Positions 15,344-23,526 of a stretch of DNA of 64,000 nt are shown here, piece after piece. Both the position numbers and the translations under genes were made by a program. Position 1 is the stretch's first letter. Every line of letters starts with the position of its first letter. Source of the DNA: Mobilicoccus sp032056465 (GTDB lineage Bacteria; Actinomycetota; Actinomycetes; Actinomycetales; Dermatophilaceae); assembly GCF_032056465.1 (NCBI RefSeq), contig NZ_DAMBCL010000009.1; one strand, written 5' to 3'. Below the pieces are notes generated by a model that saw only the letters and a list, made by a program, of their open reading frames with translations, did not search any database and was not told the DNA's origin.

Positions 15344-16417
15344 TCACCCCAGAGGGCCGGGCACCGACGGCACCCCGAGGCGCATCGCCCCGGCCAGATC
15401 CGACCATGCGTCGGCCTGGTCCCCGAGCCCGAGCACGAGGTGGAGGACCCCGAGGTTCTGGGCGGCGAGGAAGCTGCCGCGACCATGGACCGCGCCCGCG
15501 AGATCCGGCCGTTCCCCCAGCTCCAGGCACCGCCGCCAGCTCGCCTCGACGAGCCCCGCGAGGTCGGGTCCGGGCAGGGGCGTGCTGAGCAGCATCTCGA
15601 AGAACAGGTCGCCCGCGAGGAACGCGAGGTCCGGGGAGTGGTGCCACTGCTGGGCCTCGGCGTGAAGGAGTGCGACGGCCTCGGTGATCCGACCGGCCTT
15701 CGTGTACGCCTCGAGCGCGCCCACGACGACGGCGTGCCGCCGCGCGTCGGTGCGGGGCGTGGCGAGAAGTGCGGTGGTGCAGTGCGTGGAGGACTCGGCG
15801 AAGCGTCCACTCACCCGCAGTTCGTCCGCGAGGTCGAGCAGCAGACCGGGGTCGCCGGGACGCATCGCGAGGGCCTGGAGCACGACGGCCTCGCGCAGGG
15901 CATGGTCGGCGCGCCACCGGGCGGTCTCGACGTCGTCGCTGCGCAGGACCACGCCGGTGGGCTCGACGGGCAGGTCGAAGACGGGTTCCTCGTGGCGGGC
16001 GCCCTCGAACCACACGCCGCGGGGGAGGAGCCGCGGCGCGAGATGGCGCGGGTGGTCGGCCTCGTGTGCGCCCCCGACGGCCCGGTGGATCTCGACGAGG
16101 CCGACGCATTCCTCCGCTCGCTCGGTGAACAGCCGCAGGGAGTCGACGCCGCTCGCGAGCCACTCCTCGGCCTCGAGGACGAGGTTCCAGTCCGCGTCGG
16201 CGGCGGCGAGCGCCGCGTTACGGCAGTCCGCGGCGTGCGAGGACCACTCGCCCGGCACCACCCTCGCCCCGATCCGGCGCCAGGTGTCCGCGGCGTGTGG
16301 CGGGGCGCCGAGATGGAGGACGACCATCTCGTCGACGAACGGTTTCGCCGACCGCAGTGCACGGTCGACGAGGTCGCCCGCGCCACGGGTCACCATCACG
16401 ACTGCCGAGCGAGCCAC
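15344..16417 (-). CDS. Second glycosyltransferase-like protein with helical repeats
   Basis: This 357-residue protein has the same layout as its downstream neighbour. The N-terminal part starts with SAVVMVTRGAG and contains CRNAALAAADADWNLVLEAEEW, like the DxD region of glycosyltransferase 2 enzymes (about residues 60-90). A helical TPR-like part follows from about residue 175. The acidic residues in the first domain are present, but similarity to a characterised enzyme was not established. It may act with the next gene on a shared glycan. The location among chemotaxis and sigma-28 genes suggests flagellin glycosylation, which is inference. Confidence 0.65.
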   Translation of the reverse strand: MARSAVVMVTRGAGDLVDRALRSAKPFVDEMVVLHLGAPPHAADTWRRIGARVVPGEWSSHAADCRNAALAAADADWNLVLEAEEWLASGVDSLRLFTERAEECVGLVEIHRAVGGAHEADHPRHLAPRLLPRGVWFEGARHEEPVFDLPVEPTGVVLRSDDVETARWRADHALREAVVLQALAMRPGDPGLLLDLADELRVSGRFAESSTHCTTALLATPRTDARRHAVVVGALEAYTKAGRITEAVALLHAEAQQWHHSPDLAFLAGDLFFEMLLSTPLPGPDLAGLVEASWRRCLELGERPDLAGAVHGRGSFLAAQNLGVLHLVLGLGDQADAWSDLAGAMRLGVPSVPGPLG

Positions 16418-16482
16418 GTCGCCTCCATCCCACCCGCGCCTCGGGGCGTTCTCCCAACGGTCCGTGCCGTTCTCGCGGGTTC

Positions 16483-16510
16483 CTATCGGCAGCAGCGAGC
16501 CGGATCCCGA
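16483..16510 (-). promoter_or_regulatory. Weak FliA-like promoter upstream of the second glycosyltransferase
   Basis: Minus strand GCCGATAG (16483-16490) sits about 66 nt before the ATG. The nearest -35 candidate, TCGG, needs a 16-bp spacer. The -10 is good; the -35 is not. Confidence 0.3.
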
Positions 16511-16668
16511 GTGCGGCGCGGCCCGCTGATCGCCGGCGGTCGACGCGCCCCGCGACGCCGGAGCGGGCGGGGGTCGGGCACCTCGGAACGAGCCGGGGGC
16601 TCGGACGGCTCGGGCCTCTCGGCTCAGGACGCTCGGCTGAGGACGCTCGGGCGGGGCGCCGGGCCGGC

Positions 16669-18315
16669 TCAGACATGGAACTCCTCGATGATCGAACGCA
16701 GCGCCTGTGCGCGCCCGGCGAGCTCGGCTGCCGTGTCGGCCGTGTGGCGGGCCGCCTCCATCGAGGTCGTGGAGTCCTGGGTCGCCCGGGCGAGCCCGGA
16801 CGCGATCCCCGACGCGCCGGCGGCGGCGTCGTGGACGCTTCGGCTGATCTCGTTGGTCGTCGCGGTCTGTTGCTCGACGGCACTCGCGATCGTCGCCTGG
16901 GTGTCGTTGATCTGGGCGATGATCGAACCGATCTCCCCGATCGCGGCGACGGCCGCCTCGGTGTCGACCTGGATCGCCTCCACCCGGCGCCCGATGTCCT
17001 CGGTCGCCCTGCTCGTCTCCTGCGCGAGGTCCTTGACCTCGTTCGCCACCACCGCGAAGCCCTTGCCGGCCTCACCGGCCCGAGCGGCCTCGATCGTCGC
17101 GTTGAGCGCCAACAGGTTGGTCTGCTCGGCGATCGAGGTGATCGTCTTGATGACGTTGCCGATCTCGAGGGAGCTCTCCCCGAGCTTGGCGACGGTGGCG
17201 TTGGTGCGCTCCGCGACGGCCACCGCGCTCGCGGCCACACCTGCGGCGTCGTTGGCGTTCTTGCTGATCTCCCGGATGGAACTCGTCATCTCCTCGGTAC
17301 CCGCGGCGACGGTGTCGATGCTGCGCGAGACGCCTCCCGCGGAGGAGTTGATCTGGGCGAGTTCCTCGGAGGCGTCGGTGGCGGAGTCACCGACCGCGTG
17401 CGAGTCGGCCGTGAGGCGGTCGCTGGAGCTCGCGACGGACTCGGAGGCCTCGCTGACCTCGCCCACGAGTCGGCGCATCGTGGCGCGGGTGCGCTCGACC
17501 GCGACGGCCATGTCGGCGATCTCGTCGCGGGTCTTCGTCTCGGCGGCGACCGTGAGGTCGCCCGAGGCCATCGACTCGAGGCTGTGGCGCACGGAGTGCA
17601 CACCCCGCCGGATCGGCGAGGCGAACAGGTGCGCGAGCAGCGGGATGGCGACCAGCAGGGCGACGGTCGTGATCCCGAGGATCAGGAGCATGCGACGGAC
17701 GGCCGCGGTGCCCTGCTCGGTGGCCTCGGTGTGCCGTTGCGAGATCGAGGAGATGAGGGCGTCGGTCGAGGTGGCGAGGTCGTTGTAGGCGCTGCCGGCG
17801 GCTCCGCCGTTGATGCTCGCGTCGGCCTGCCTGCGCTTGGCGGGGTCGCCCGTCGCGTAGAGGGCCATCGCCGCGTCGTCGGCCGCGAAGAACGCCTCGT
17901 AGCGGTCCTTGATCGTCTCGAACGTCTGCGCCTCGGCGGGGGTGAGCTCCCCGACGGGGAAGGCCGACAGATCGGCGTTGATGGAGTCCCGAGAGGCGAG
18001 GAACCCGTTGCGGTTGTATGCCTTCTCACCGCTGAGGCCGGCCTCGTGGCCGAGCCGGTAGACGTCGCCCACGACGCCGAGTTCCCAGCCGGAGACCTCG
18101 GCGTTCCCGAAGCGCAGACGCTCGGCGGAGTGCTGCAGCTGGTTGAGTTCGACGGCTTCGGACATGGCGCGCGAGACCGACACGGCCTGCACGGCGGCGA
18201 CGAGCCCGATGAGCATGGCGCCGAGGAGGCCGACCAGCCCGACCGAGACGATCTTGGCTCGGAGACTGAGGCGCCTGCTGCCGCGCAGCGAGGACGAGCG
18301 TGGGGTGACGGACAC
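16669..18315 (-). CDS. Methyl-accepting chemotaxis protein (MCP 3)
   Basis: This 548-residue chemoreceptor has a membrane segment near residues 22-43, a helical sensor of about 150 residues, a second membrane segment around 205-230, a HAMP domain, and the signalling domain with the common EQTNLLALNATIEAARAGE hairpin tip. GTG 18315 is preferred to GTG 18342 because GAGGGAG lies 6 bases before it. The C-terminus ends IIEEFHV. It has its own upstream FliA-like promoter and stands apart from the che operons. The sensor differs from those of MCP 1 and 2, suggesting another stimulus. Confidence 0.9.
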   Translation of the reverse strand: MSVTPRSSSLRGSRRLSLRAKIVSVGLVGLLGAMLIGLVAAVQAVSVSRAMSEAVELNQLQHSAERLRFGNAEVSGWELGVVGDVYRLGHEAGLSGEKAYNRNGFLASRDSINADLSAFPVGELTPAEAQTFETIKDRYEAFFAADDAAMALYATGDPAKRRQADASINGGAAGSAYNDLATSTDALISSISQRHTEATEQGTAAVRRMLLILGITTVALLVAIPLLAHLFASPIRRGVHSVRHSLESMASGDLTVAAETKTRDEIADMAVAVERTRATMRRLVGEVSEASESVASSSDRLTADSHAVGDSATDASEELAQINSSAGGVSRSIDTVAAGTEEMTSSIREISKNANDAAGVAASAVAVAERTNATVAKLGESSLEIGNVIKTITSIAEQTNLLALNATIEAARAGEAGKGFAVVANEVKDLAQETSRATEDIGRRVEAIQVDTEAAVAAIGEIGSIIAQINDTQATIASAVEQQTATTNEISRSVHDAAAGASGIASGLARATQDSTTSMEAARHTADTAAELAGRAQALRSIIEEFHV

Positions 18316-18375
18316 GGGGTTCTCCCTCGGAGTCAGGTCCACCCCGGCGCAGGTCGCGGGGGCGGGTCGAGGCCC

Positions 18376-18402
18376 TTATCGGTCGAAATCGGACATCTGT
18401 GA
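18376..18402 (-). promoter_or_regulatory. Candidate FliA-type promoter of MCP 3
   Basis: Minus strand: TCAC (18399-18402), 15 bp, ACCGATAA (18376-18383), about 60 nt before the preferred start. The -10 is 7/8 to the sigma-28 consensus GCCGATAA. Confidence 0.5.
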
Positions 18403-18567
18403 GGTCTCGCCACCCCACGCCGGAGGTCCGCGCTGGAGGCCGTCCCGGACGATCGCTCCGGCTGCGACGGCGACGTCCCGCCTCGACGTCCCACCGGTCT
18501 CGGCTCGTCGGGCGCGGCACCCCGGAAGGTTCGGGCCGTGGGCATCGGGACGCCCGAACGGGTCGGA

Positions 18568-19755
18568 TCAGAAGGTCGTGGCCCGCAGCAGACCCACGGC
18601 CGAGCGCGGGGGCAGCCGGGTGAACTGGGTCGTGAGACCCGCGAGGAGGTTGGGAGTCGTGGCCCGGGCGTCGAGCACCGCCCACTGGCGATCGGCGGGG
18701 AGGCGACCGAACGCGTCGAACAACGCGAGGGTGTCGTCGGGAGAGAGCCGCAGCAGCGCGCGCAGCGCAGCCTGACGCACGACGGGCGGCCGGTCGGGCA
18801 CGCGGGGCCGTCCGCCGTCGCGCACCGCGACCGCGACCGCGTCGACGACGTCGTCGACCGCGCGGAGGGAGGCGAAGAACGAGTACCCGGTGATCGGGTT
18901 GTGTTGAGCGCCGGCCGCACCGAACCGCAAGGGCCCGCCCCGGGGCCGAGGCGCGCGCACCATCGGGATCGAGACGTACTCGGCGTCCGACCGAGCCGCC
19001 GCCTCGTCGACGGTCGACGCGGGCAGACCGGAGCGGTTCAGGCGATGCCGAAGCCGTTCCCGCAGGTCGGCGTGGTCGGGGCCGGGCACACCGGCAAGGC
19101 AGGTCTCTTCGAGCAGAAGGCGCCCGTCCGGCATCGGGATCGCGTAGAGGAACGTGGGTGGGGTCGCGCCCCACGAGGGGGCGCCGTCGACGGGTCGCCA
19201 GTCCATGAGGACGGCGCTCGCCCCGCCGAGCACGGGGGCGGCGACCTCCGGGTCCACGAGGACGCCGAAGGCACGCTGGAGAGGGACCCGGGCGGGGCGA
19301 GCCCGGTCGTCGCGGCGGTGCGAGTCCCCCGGCCGACTGCCGCGGGCGTCGATGACGACCCGGGCGGGCAGGTCGGCGAGCTCGGCGTCGCCCACCCCAC
19401 GCGTCTCCACCACGGCGCCGCCGAGGTCGAGCGCCCGCGCGAGCGCGGCGTTGTCGAGGACGGCGTACTGCTGTGGGATGGGGTAGGTGGCCCCTGCCCG
19501 GATGACGGGGTCGGAGGCCGTGGCGCCGACGACGTCCGCGGGGAGCCAGGAGGGCAGTTGCCGGGTCCACCCCCCGAGGGTCTGCCGCCACGGCGCACCC
19601 GGACGCGGGTCGACGGCGAGGACGGAAAGGCCCCGCCGCAGGAGGCGATGGACGAGCGCGGCACCGGCGGGCCCCAGCCCGGCCACCGCGACGTCCCACC
19701 GCACGTGCGGCGGAGTCGCCTCTCGTGCGGGTCGGGAAGCATCGCGGGCGGCCAT
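18568..19755 (-). CDS. Lycopene cyclase family protein
   Basis: The 395-residue protein is an FAD/NAD(P)-binding oxidoreductase-fold cyclase: a GxGxxG-type dinucleotide loop AGLGPAGAALVHRLL (about residues 25-39), the GLSVLAVDPRPGAPW acidic end, the substrate-side segment near YPIPQQYAVLDN, and the C-terminal motif FGAAGAQHNPITGYSFF typical of lycopene beta-cyclases (CrtY/CrtL type). It would close the ends of lycopene into ionone rings. No other carotenoid gene is within the window. ATG 19755 has no good ribosome site, and GTG 19704 is a possible later start. It is not recognised as a membrane-embedded heterodimeric cyclase. Confidence 0.8.
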   Translation of the reverse strand: MAARDASRPAREATPPHVRWDVAVAGLGPAGAALVHRLLRRGLSVLAVDPRPGAPWRQTLGGWTRQLPSWLPADVVGATASDPVIRAGATYPIPQQYAVLDNAALARALDLGGAVVETRGVGDAELADLPARVVIDARGSRPGDSHRRDDRARPARVPLQRAFGVLVDPEVAAPVLGGASAVLMDWRPVDGAPSWGATPPTFLYAIPMPDGRLLLEETCLAGVPGPDHADLRERLRHRLNRSGLPASTVDEAAARSDAEYVSIPMVRAPRPRGGPLRFGAAGAQHNPITGYSFFASLRAVDDVVDAVAVAVRDGGRPRVPDRPPVVRQAALRALLRLSPDDTLALFDAFGRLPADRQWAVLDARATTPNLLAGLTTQFTRLPPRSAVGLLRATTF

Positions 19756-19826
19756 GGCCGGGACTCTGCCAGATCGCGCCCGTCAGCGGCTCGGGGTCGA
19801 GCAACCCCGGCCGCGCGTGGCGTCGC

Positions 19827-20138
19827 TCAGGCCGCGTGCTTGCAGGTGGAGCAGGAGCAGTTCTCGCACGTGCAGTTGGCGCACGAGTCGCTGCAGCCGT
19901 CGCACTGACAGGCGTTGTGGTTGCACGTGGCGCAGGTGCAGTCCTTGCAGGTGCACTGCGCACAGACGTCGGTGCAGTTGTCGCACCGGCACGTGGCGCA
20001 CTCGTCGTAGTGGCCGTCGTGCTCGCGGTGGGCGTGCCCGTCGTGGAGGTAGTCGACGTGGTCCTCGTGGATGACGCTCCGGTGGCCGCAGTCGGGGCCG
20101 TGGGTGTGGGCGTGCTTCTCGGCGGTGGTGCAGGTCAT
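19827..20138 (-). CDS. Metallothionein-like protein with His-rich N-terminus
   Basis: This 103-residue protein has two metal-binding parts. Residues 8-43 are His-rich (HAHTHGPDCGH, HDGHAHREHDGHYDE), a pattern seen in small zinc-handling proteins. Residues 44-100 carry 19 cysteines in C-x2-C, C-x-C and C-x3-C spacings, 21 in all with two in the N-terminus. Asp, Asn, Thr and Ser fill the spacers. GAGGAG precedes the ATG, which overlaps the stop of the upstream SmtB-like regulator. It probably sequesters Zn(II) and perhaps Cd(II) or Cu(I) in the cytoplasm. Fusion of the two modules is unusual. Confidence 0.85.
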   Translation of the reverse strand: MTCTTAEKHAHTHGPDCGHRSVIHEDHVDYLHDGHAHREHDGHYDECATCRCDNCTDVCAQCTCKDCTCATCNHNACQCDGCSDSCANCTCENCSCSTCKHAA

Positions 20139-20533
20139 GGTGACTCCTCGGTGGTGCGCTTCGGGTGATCGTGCTCGGAGGTGTGGCTGACGGCGTCGGC
20201 GACGATGTGGCCGACGTGGTCGTCCATGAGCCGGTAGACGGTGCGCCGCCCCTCGCGTGATCCGACGACGAGGCACTGCTCACGGAGGATCTTGAGGTGC
20301 TGGGACACCAGCGGCTGGGAGACCCCCAGCACGGCGACGAGGTCGCCGACGCTGCGCTCGCCGTCCATCAGCTGGGCGACGATCCCGACCCGGATCGGAG
20401 AGGCCAGGCAGCGGAAGAGCTCCGCCGCGTCCGCCCAACTCCGCTCCGCGTCGATCGCGTGGCCGTCGATCGCGTGGCCGTCGATCGCGTGGCCGTCGAT
20501 CCGGTGGTCGACGAGCCCCCCGTCATGACTCAT
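20135..20533 (-). CDS. ArsR/SmtB-family zinc-sensing repressor
   Basis: The 132-residue protein has a winged-helix DNA-binding domain (residues 35-110) with the recognition helix LGVSQPLVSQHLKIL and wing GREGRRTVYRL. At the C-terminus the spacing D-x-H-x10-H-x2-E (DDH...SHTSE) matches the alpha-5 zinc site of SmtB/CzrA-type sensors. Its N-terminal 30 residues are unusual: a threefold IDGHA repeat adds extra His residues. It overlaps the metallothionein start (ATGA) and should repress both genes until zinc is in excess. Metal identity is inferred from the site. Confidence 0.88.
   Translation of the reverse strand: MSHDGGLVDHRIDGHAIDGHAIDGHAIDAERSWADAAELFRCLASPIRVGIVAQLMDGERSVGDLVAVLGVSQPLVSQHLKILREQCLVVGSREGRRTVYRLMDDHVGHIVADAVSHTSEHDHPKRTTEESP
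20450..20494. repeat. Three 15-bp tandem repeats in the zinc-sensor gene
   Basis: GTCGATCGCGTGGCC repeats exactly three times, with a fourth degenerate unit after it. On the minus strand it encodes the IDGHA-type repeats. Length is a multiple of three, so slippage changes only the number of repeats. Confidence 0.9.
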
Positions 20534-20542
20534 AAGCGCACT

Positions 20543-20570
20543 CTAATATAAAGAACCTCGCATGCGTCAA
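20543..20570 (-). promoter_or_regulatory. Promoter of the zinc-sensor/metallothionein operon
   Basis: Minus strand: TTGACG (20565-20570), 16 bp, TATTAG (20543-20548), just upstream of the ATG at 20533. The region is distinctly AT-rich. An ArsR-family operator would be expected within it; I see no exact consensus palindrome. Confidence 0.55.
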
Positions 20571-20697
20571 CCCCCGCGACGAGGGACGGGACGCTCGACC
20601 CGCCACCCACCCGCGCCACCCGCGACCCGCCCCCGGAGGGCGTCTCTCACCGCGGCGTGATCCCTGCCCGAGCCGACACCCCGATCCGAGCGCGGGG

Positions 20698-21618
20698 TCA
20701 GCCCAGCGAGGCCGCGGCGGCTTCGTCGGCGGTGGGCATGGACAACCGGTCCCGATACGAGGACCGCGCCGCGATCTGCGCGTAATACGCCGCCTTACGC
20801 CGCGCCACCGCACCCGTGGGAGCACCACCACCCACACCCGCAGCCACACCCGCACCACCAGGCAACATCTCCGGATCCAACTGCGAATTCATCCCATCCC
20901 GCAACAACCGCAACGCCTCCGCCCGCATCTGCGAGATCCGCGACTCGGTCACCCCCAACTCATCAGCCAACTCCCGCATCGGACGATCCTCGAAGAAACA
21001 CCCCCGCACCACCGTGGCCAACCGCTGCGGCAACGCCTCGATCGCATCCCGCAGATACGCCTGACGCTCCCGCGCCATCAACACCATCTCCGGAGTCGCA
21101 TCCGTACTCGGCAAGATCGCATCCGCCGCACCCCCACCACCAGACACATCCGTGATCACATCCAGGCGCAACACCACCGACGCATGCAGATCAGCATCCA
21201 GCCGCTCCAACTCCGCAACCGAACACCCCAACTCCCCCGCCACCTCAGCAGGAGAAGGACGCCGCCCCAACGACGCCGCCAACGCATCATGCACCGCATC
21301 CCGACGACGCACCTTCGACCGCAACGACCGCGTCGCCCAATCCGCAGACCGCAACTCATCCAACAACGCACCACGAATCCGACGCACCGCATACCGCCCG
21401 AACGGCACCCCCAACGACGCATCGAAACTCCGCGCCGCCATCGCCAACGCCGCCATCCCCGCACTCACCAGATCATCAGTGAACACATGACCAGGAAGAC
21501 GCGCACCAATCGCCCGCACCTCAAAATGCACCAACGGCAGATGCGTCCGACACAACTCATCCACGTCGTTACCAGCCCGCTCGGCCACGATTTGCTCTGT
21601 CGTGTCGTCCAGTTCCAT
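20698..21618 (-). CDS. FliA/WhiG-type RNA polymerase sigma factor, copy 1
   Basis: Sigma-28 factors direct RNA polymerase to late flagellar and chemotaxis promoters. This 306-residue protein has region 2 with SFDASLGVPFGRYAVRRIRG and LLDELRSADWA, region 3, and a region 4 helix-turn-helix (ELADELGVTESRISQMRAEA), followed by about 70 residues including a Gly-rich stretch and KAAYYAQIAARSSYRDRLSM. ATG 21618 has GGTGGAG upstream. All but the last few and first few codons fall in an 887-bp block that appears identical in copy 2 (23927-24838). Codon use (TTG, GAT, GGG, CGG, T-ending codons) is unlike the C-ending neighbours. Confidence 0.92.
   Translation of the reverse strand: MELDDTTEQIVAERAGNDVDELCRTHLPLVHFEVRAIGARLPGHVFTDDLVSAGMAALAMAARSFDASLGVPFGRYAVRRIRGALLDELRSADWATRSLRSKVRRRDAVHDALAASLGRRPSPAEVAGELGCSVAELERLDADLHASVVLRLDVITDVSGGGGAADAILPSTDATPEMVLMARERQAYLRDAIEALPQRLATVVRGCFFEDRPMRELADELGVTESRISQMRAEALRLLRDGMNSQLDPEMLPGGAGVAAGVGGGAPTGAVARRKAAYYAQIAARSSYRDRLSMPTADEAAAASLG
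20711..21597. repeat. 887-bp direct repeat, copy 1
   Basis: It covers nearly the whole first sigma factor gene. Reading against 23946-24832 gives a constant 3,235-bp offset, with no indel and no base difference that I found. The match stops within a few codons of both ends of the coding region. Confidence 0.9.
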
Positions 21619-22029
21619 GTTCTCCACCCCAGTCGGTATTGCGGTCACACTCGACAAGCTAAGAACGTGGAGCCCCCCCTCCAAGGTCGTCCGTCAGTTG
21701 AGACATCGCAGGTCAGCGGATCGCGCTTTACCAAAAACATACCTTTCTGGACGATCGCATGAATGCATGAGAACCAGAGACGAAGACTTTGCGCAATCTT
21801 GATACACGACTGCGCCGCCTGCCTTTTCGAGACCTGATCAACAGGGTCGGACGCACGTTCTGAACCGACGACCGGACAACGAAAAAGGTTGCGGCCGTAA
21901 CGCATCGACCGTCTTCTCGCGATCCTCCCCGGTCGACGTGCCGCCGCACCGTGACGCTCAGCGACGCCGAGAAGCCGCCGATGGGTACCGGAGGGGGCAG
22001 CGGCTCCGCAATCCAGCGAAAGGGCGGGA
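21619..22029. other. Divergent intergenic region upstream of fliA copy 1 and the GT-methyltransferase
   Basis: These 411 bp are lower in GC than the surroundings, especially 21720-21830. They hold the leftward promoter of fliA copy 1 and the FliA-like rightward promoter at 21958-21984. The 12-bp sequence CGCAGGTCAGCG at 21707-21718 also occurs upstream of fliA copy 2 at 24937-24948, outside the repeated block. No gene is supported. Confidence 0.6.
21958..21984 (+). promoter_or_regulatory. Candidate FliA-type promoter of the GT-methyltransferase gene
   Basis: TCAG (21958-21961), 15 bp, GCCGATGG (21977-21984), 45 nt before the ATG at 22030. Both boxes and the spacer length match the cheA and cheX elements. 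Confidence 0.55.
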
Positions 22030-23526
22030 ATGTTCGTCTTCGGTGTCTGCGTCGACTCCACCGAACGGTTCGACCGCCACTGCCTTCCGGCGATCGCGGC
22101 CCACGGCGGTGAGGACGCCATCCTCATGTCCTCCCCCGACACCCCGGTCGCCAAGACCTACAACGACGTGCTCGACGCCTGTCTCGACCTCGGGGGCGTC
22201 GAGGCCGTCGTCCTCCTGCGTGACGACGTCGAGATCGTCGATCCGCACTTCCGCTCACGCGTCCTCGCGGCGTTCGCGCGCGCCCCGAGACTCGCCGTCA
22301 TCGGCGTCGGCGGGGTCGACGCCTCCCTGCGGTGGTGGCAGACGCCGGGACCCTCGCCACGGCCGCTCCCCGCAGGTCCCGCCTCCGGCATCGCCGGGGG
22401 CGCCGGCAGGGGGGACGGTGACGGACGCGGCGAGCGCGACACAGTCAGCCCCGGCGGCGACCGCGACACCCCCGGTGGCCTCCCCCCCACCGGCGCGGGC
22501 GTGGGCCCGCACGACGTGCTCGTCGACTACGTCGACGGCGCGTGCATGGTCCTGCGCCCGGATCTCGCCGGACGGTTCCGGTTCGACGACGTCGCGTTCA
22601 CCGGCACCGGAGGCTTCGAGGTCGACTTCTGCCACCGGGTGCGTGAGGCGGGGTGGCTCGTCGCGGTCACCGCCGTCGGCGTCGACCGGCACGCCGATCC
22701 CGACGACGTCGACGCCACCTTTCGCCAGGCCGCCGCCGTGTGGCAGGGACGCCATGCGCGGTCGGTCGGACTCGGCGCCCTCGAGCACCACGTCGCCCGC
22801 CTGGAAGGGACCCACGAGCGCCCCGAACGCTACGGCAGTCTCCCGGTGCCCGGTGGGTCCGAGGCGGCGCGGCTCGAGGTCTCGGAGCGCCACCATCGCC
22901 TCCTCCAAGCGGTCCCACCCACCGCGAGCCGGGTGCTGCACCTCGGCTGCGGAGACGGGACGCTGGGTGCTGCCCTCACCGCGCTCACCGGCGCCGCCGT
23001 CACGGGCCTGGACAATGCCGGCGGCCACCTCACGCGGGCCCGCGACGCTCTGCACACGGTGATCGAGGCCGACCTCAACCGACTCTCCGACCTCGACCTC
23101 CCCCGGGGTGGCTTCGACGCGATCCTCGCCGTCGACATCCTCGACCGGCTCGTCGACCCCGAGACGAGCCTCGCCGCCCTCCTCCCCGCCCTCGCGCCCG
23201 AGGGGGTCGTCGTCGCCGGCGTCCCCAACGTCAAGCACTGGTCGGTGATGCTCCCCCTGCTGTTGCACGACAGGTTCGAGTACCGCGACGCCGGGCTGCT
23301 GCACCGCGGCAGCATCCACCTGTTCACGATGGTCGAGGCGCTCGCCATGTTCCGACGCCTCGGACTCGGCCGGGTCGAACCCTGCGGCAGCGATCGTGTC
23401 TCCCTCACCGACCCCGCCCACCTCGACGCCCTCGTCGCCTGCCTCGCCTCCTACGGCACCGACCCCGAGGAGGCCCGCACGATGCTCGAGGTCTACGAGT
23501 ACGGCTTCCGGGCCCGCCGGTCCTGA
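22030..23526 (+). CDS. Glycosyltransferase-methyltransferase fusion protein
   Basis: This 498-residue protein has two enzyme-like parts. Residues 1-245 resemble a family 2 glycosyltransferase: VFGVCVDSTERF, LLRDDVEIVDP with acidic residues in the metal-binding place, and VDGACMVLRPDLAG then GFEVDFCHRVREAGW. A Gly/Asp/Pro-rich insert occupies about residues 105-160. Residues 290-495 are a class I SAM methyltransferase: VLHLGCGDGTLGAAL, FDAILAVDILDRLVDPE and PNVKHWSVMLPLLLHD. It is flanked by two sigma-28 genes and has a candidate sigma-28 promoter, so a role in making or decorating a flagellin glycan is plausible. Confidence 0.8.
   Translation: MFVFGVCVDSTERFDRHCLPAIAAHGGEDAILMSSPDTPVAKTYNDVLDACLDLGGVEAVVLLRDDVEIVDPHFRSRVLAAFARAPRLAVIGVGGVDASLRWWQTPGPSPRPLPAGPASGIAGGAGRGDGDGRGERDTVSPGGDRDTPGGLPPTGAGVGPHDVLVDYVDGACMVLRPDLAGRFRFDDVAFTGTGGFEVDFCHRVREAGWLVAVTAVGVDRHADPDDVDATFRQAAAVWQGRHARSVGLGALEHHVARLEGTHERPERYGSLPVPGGSEAARLEVSERHHRLLQAVPPTASRVLHLGCGDGTLGAALTALTGAAVTGLDNAGGHLTRARDALHTVIEADLNRLSDLDLPRGGFDAILAVDILDRLVDPETSLAALLPALAPEGVVVAGVPNVKHWSVMLPLLLHDRFEYRDAGLLHRGSIHLFTMVEALAMFRRLGLGRVEPCGSDRVSLTDPAHLDALVACLASYGTDPEEARTMLEVYEYGFRARRS

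Noticed and set aside
21645..22154. A 169-residue leftward open frame upstream of fliA copy 1
   Set aside because: No ribosome site, low-complexity translation, and it covers the candidate promoter and the start of the GT-methyltransferase.
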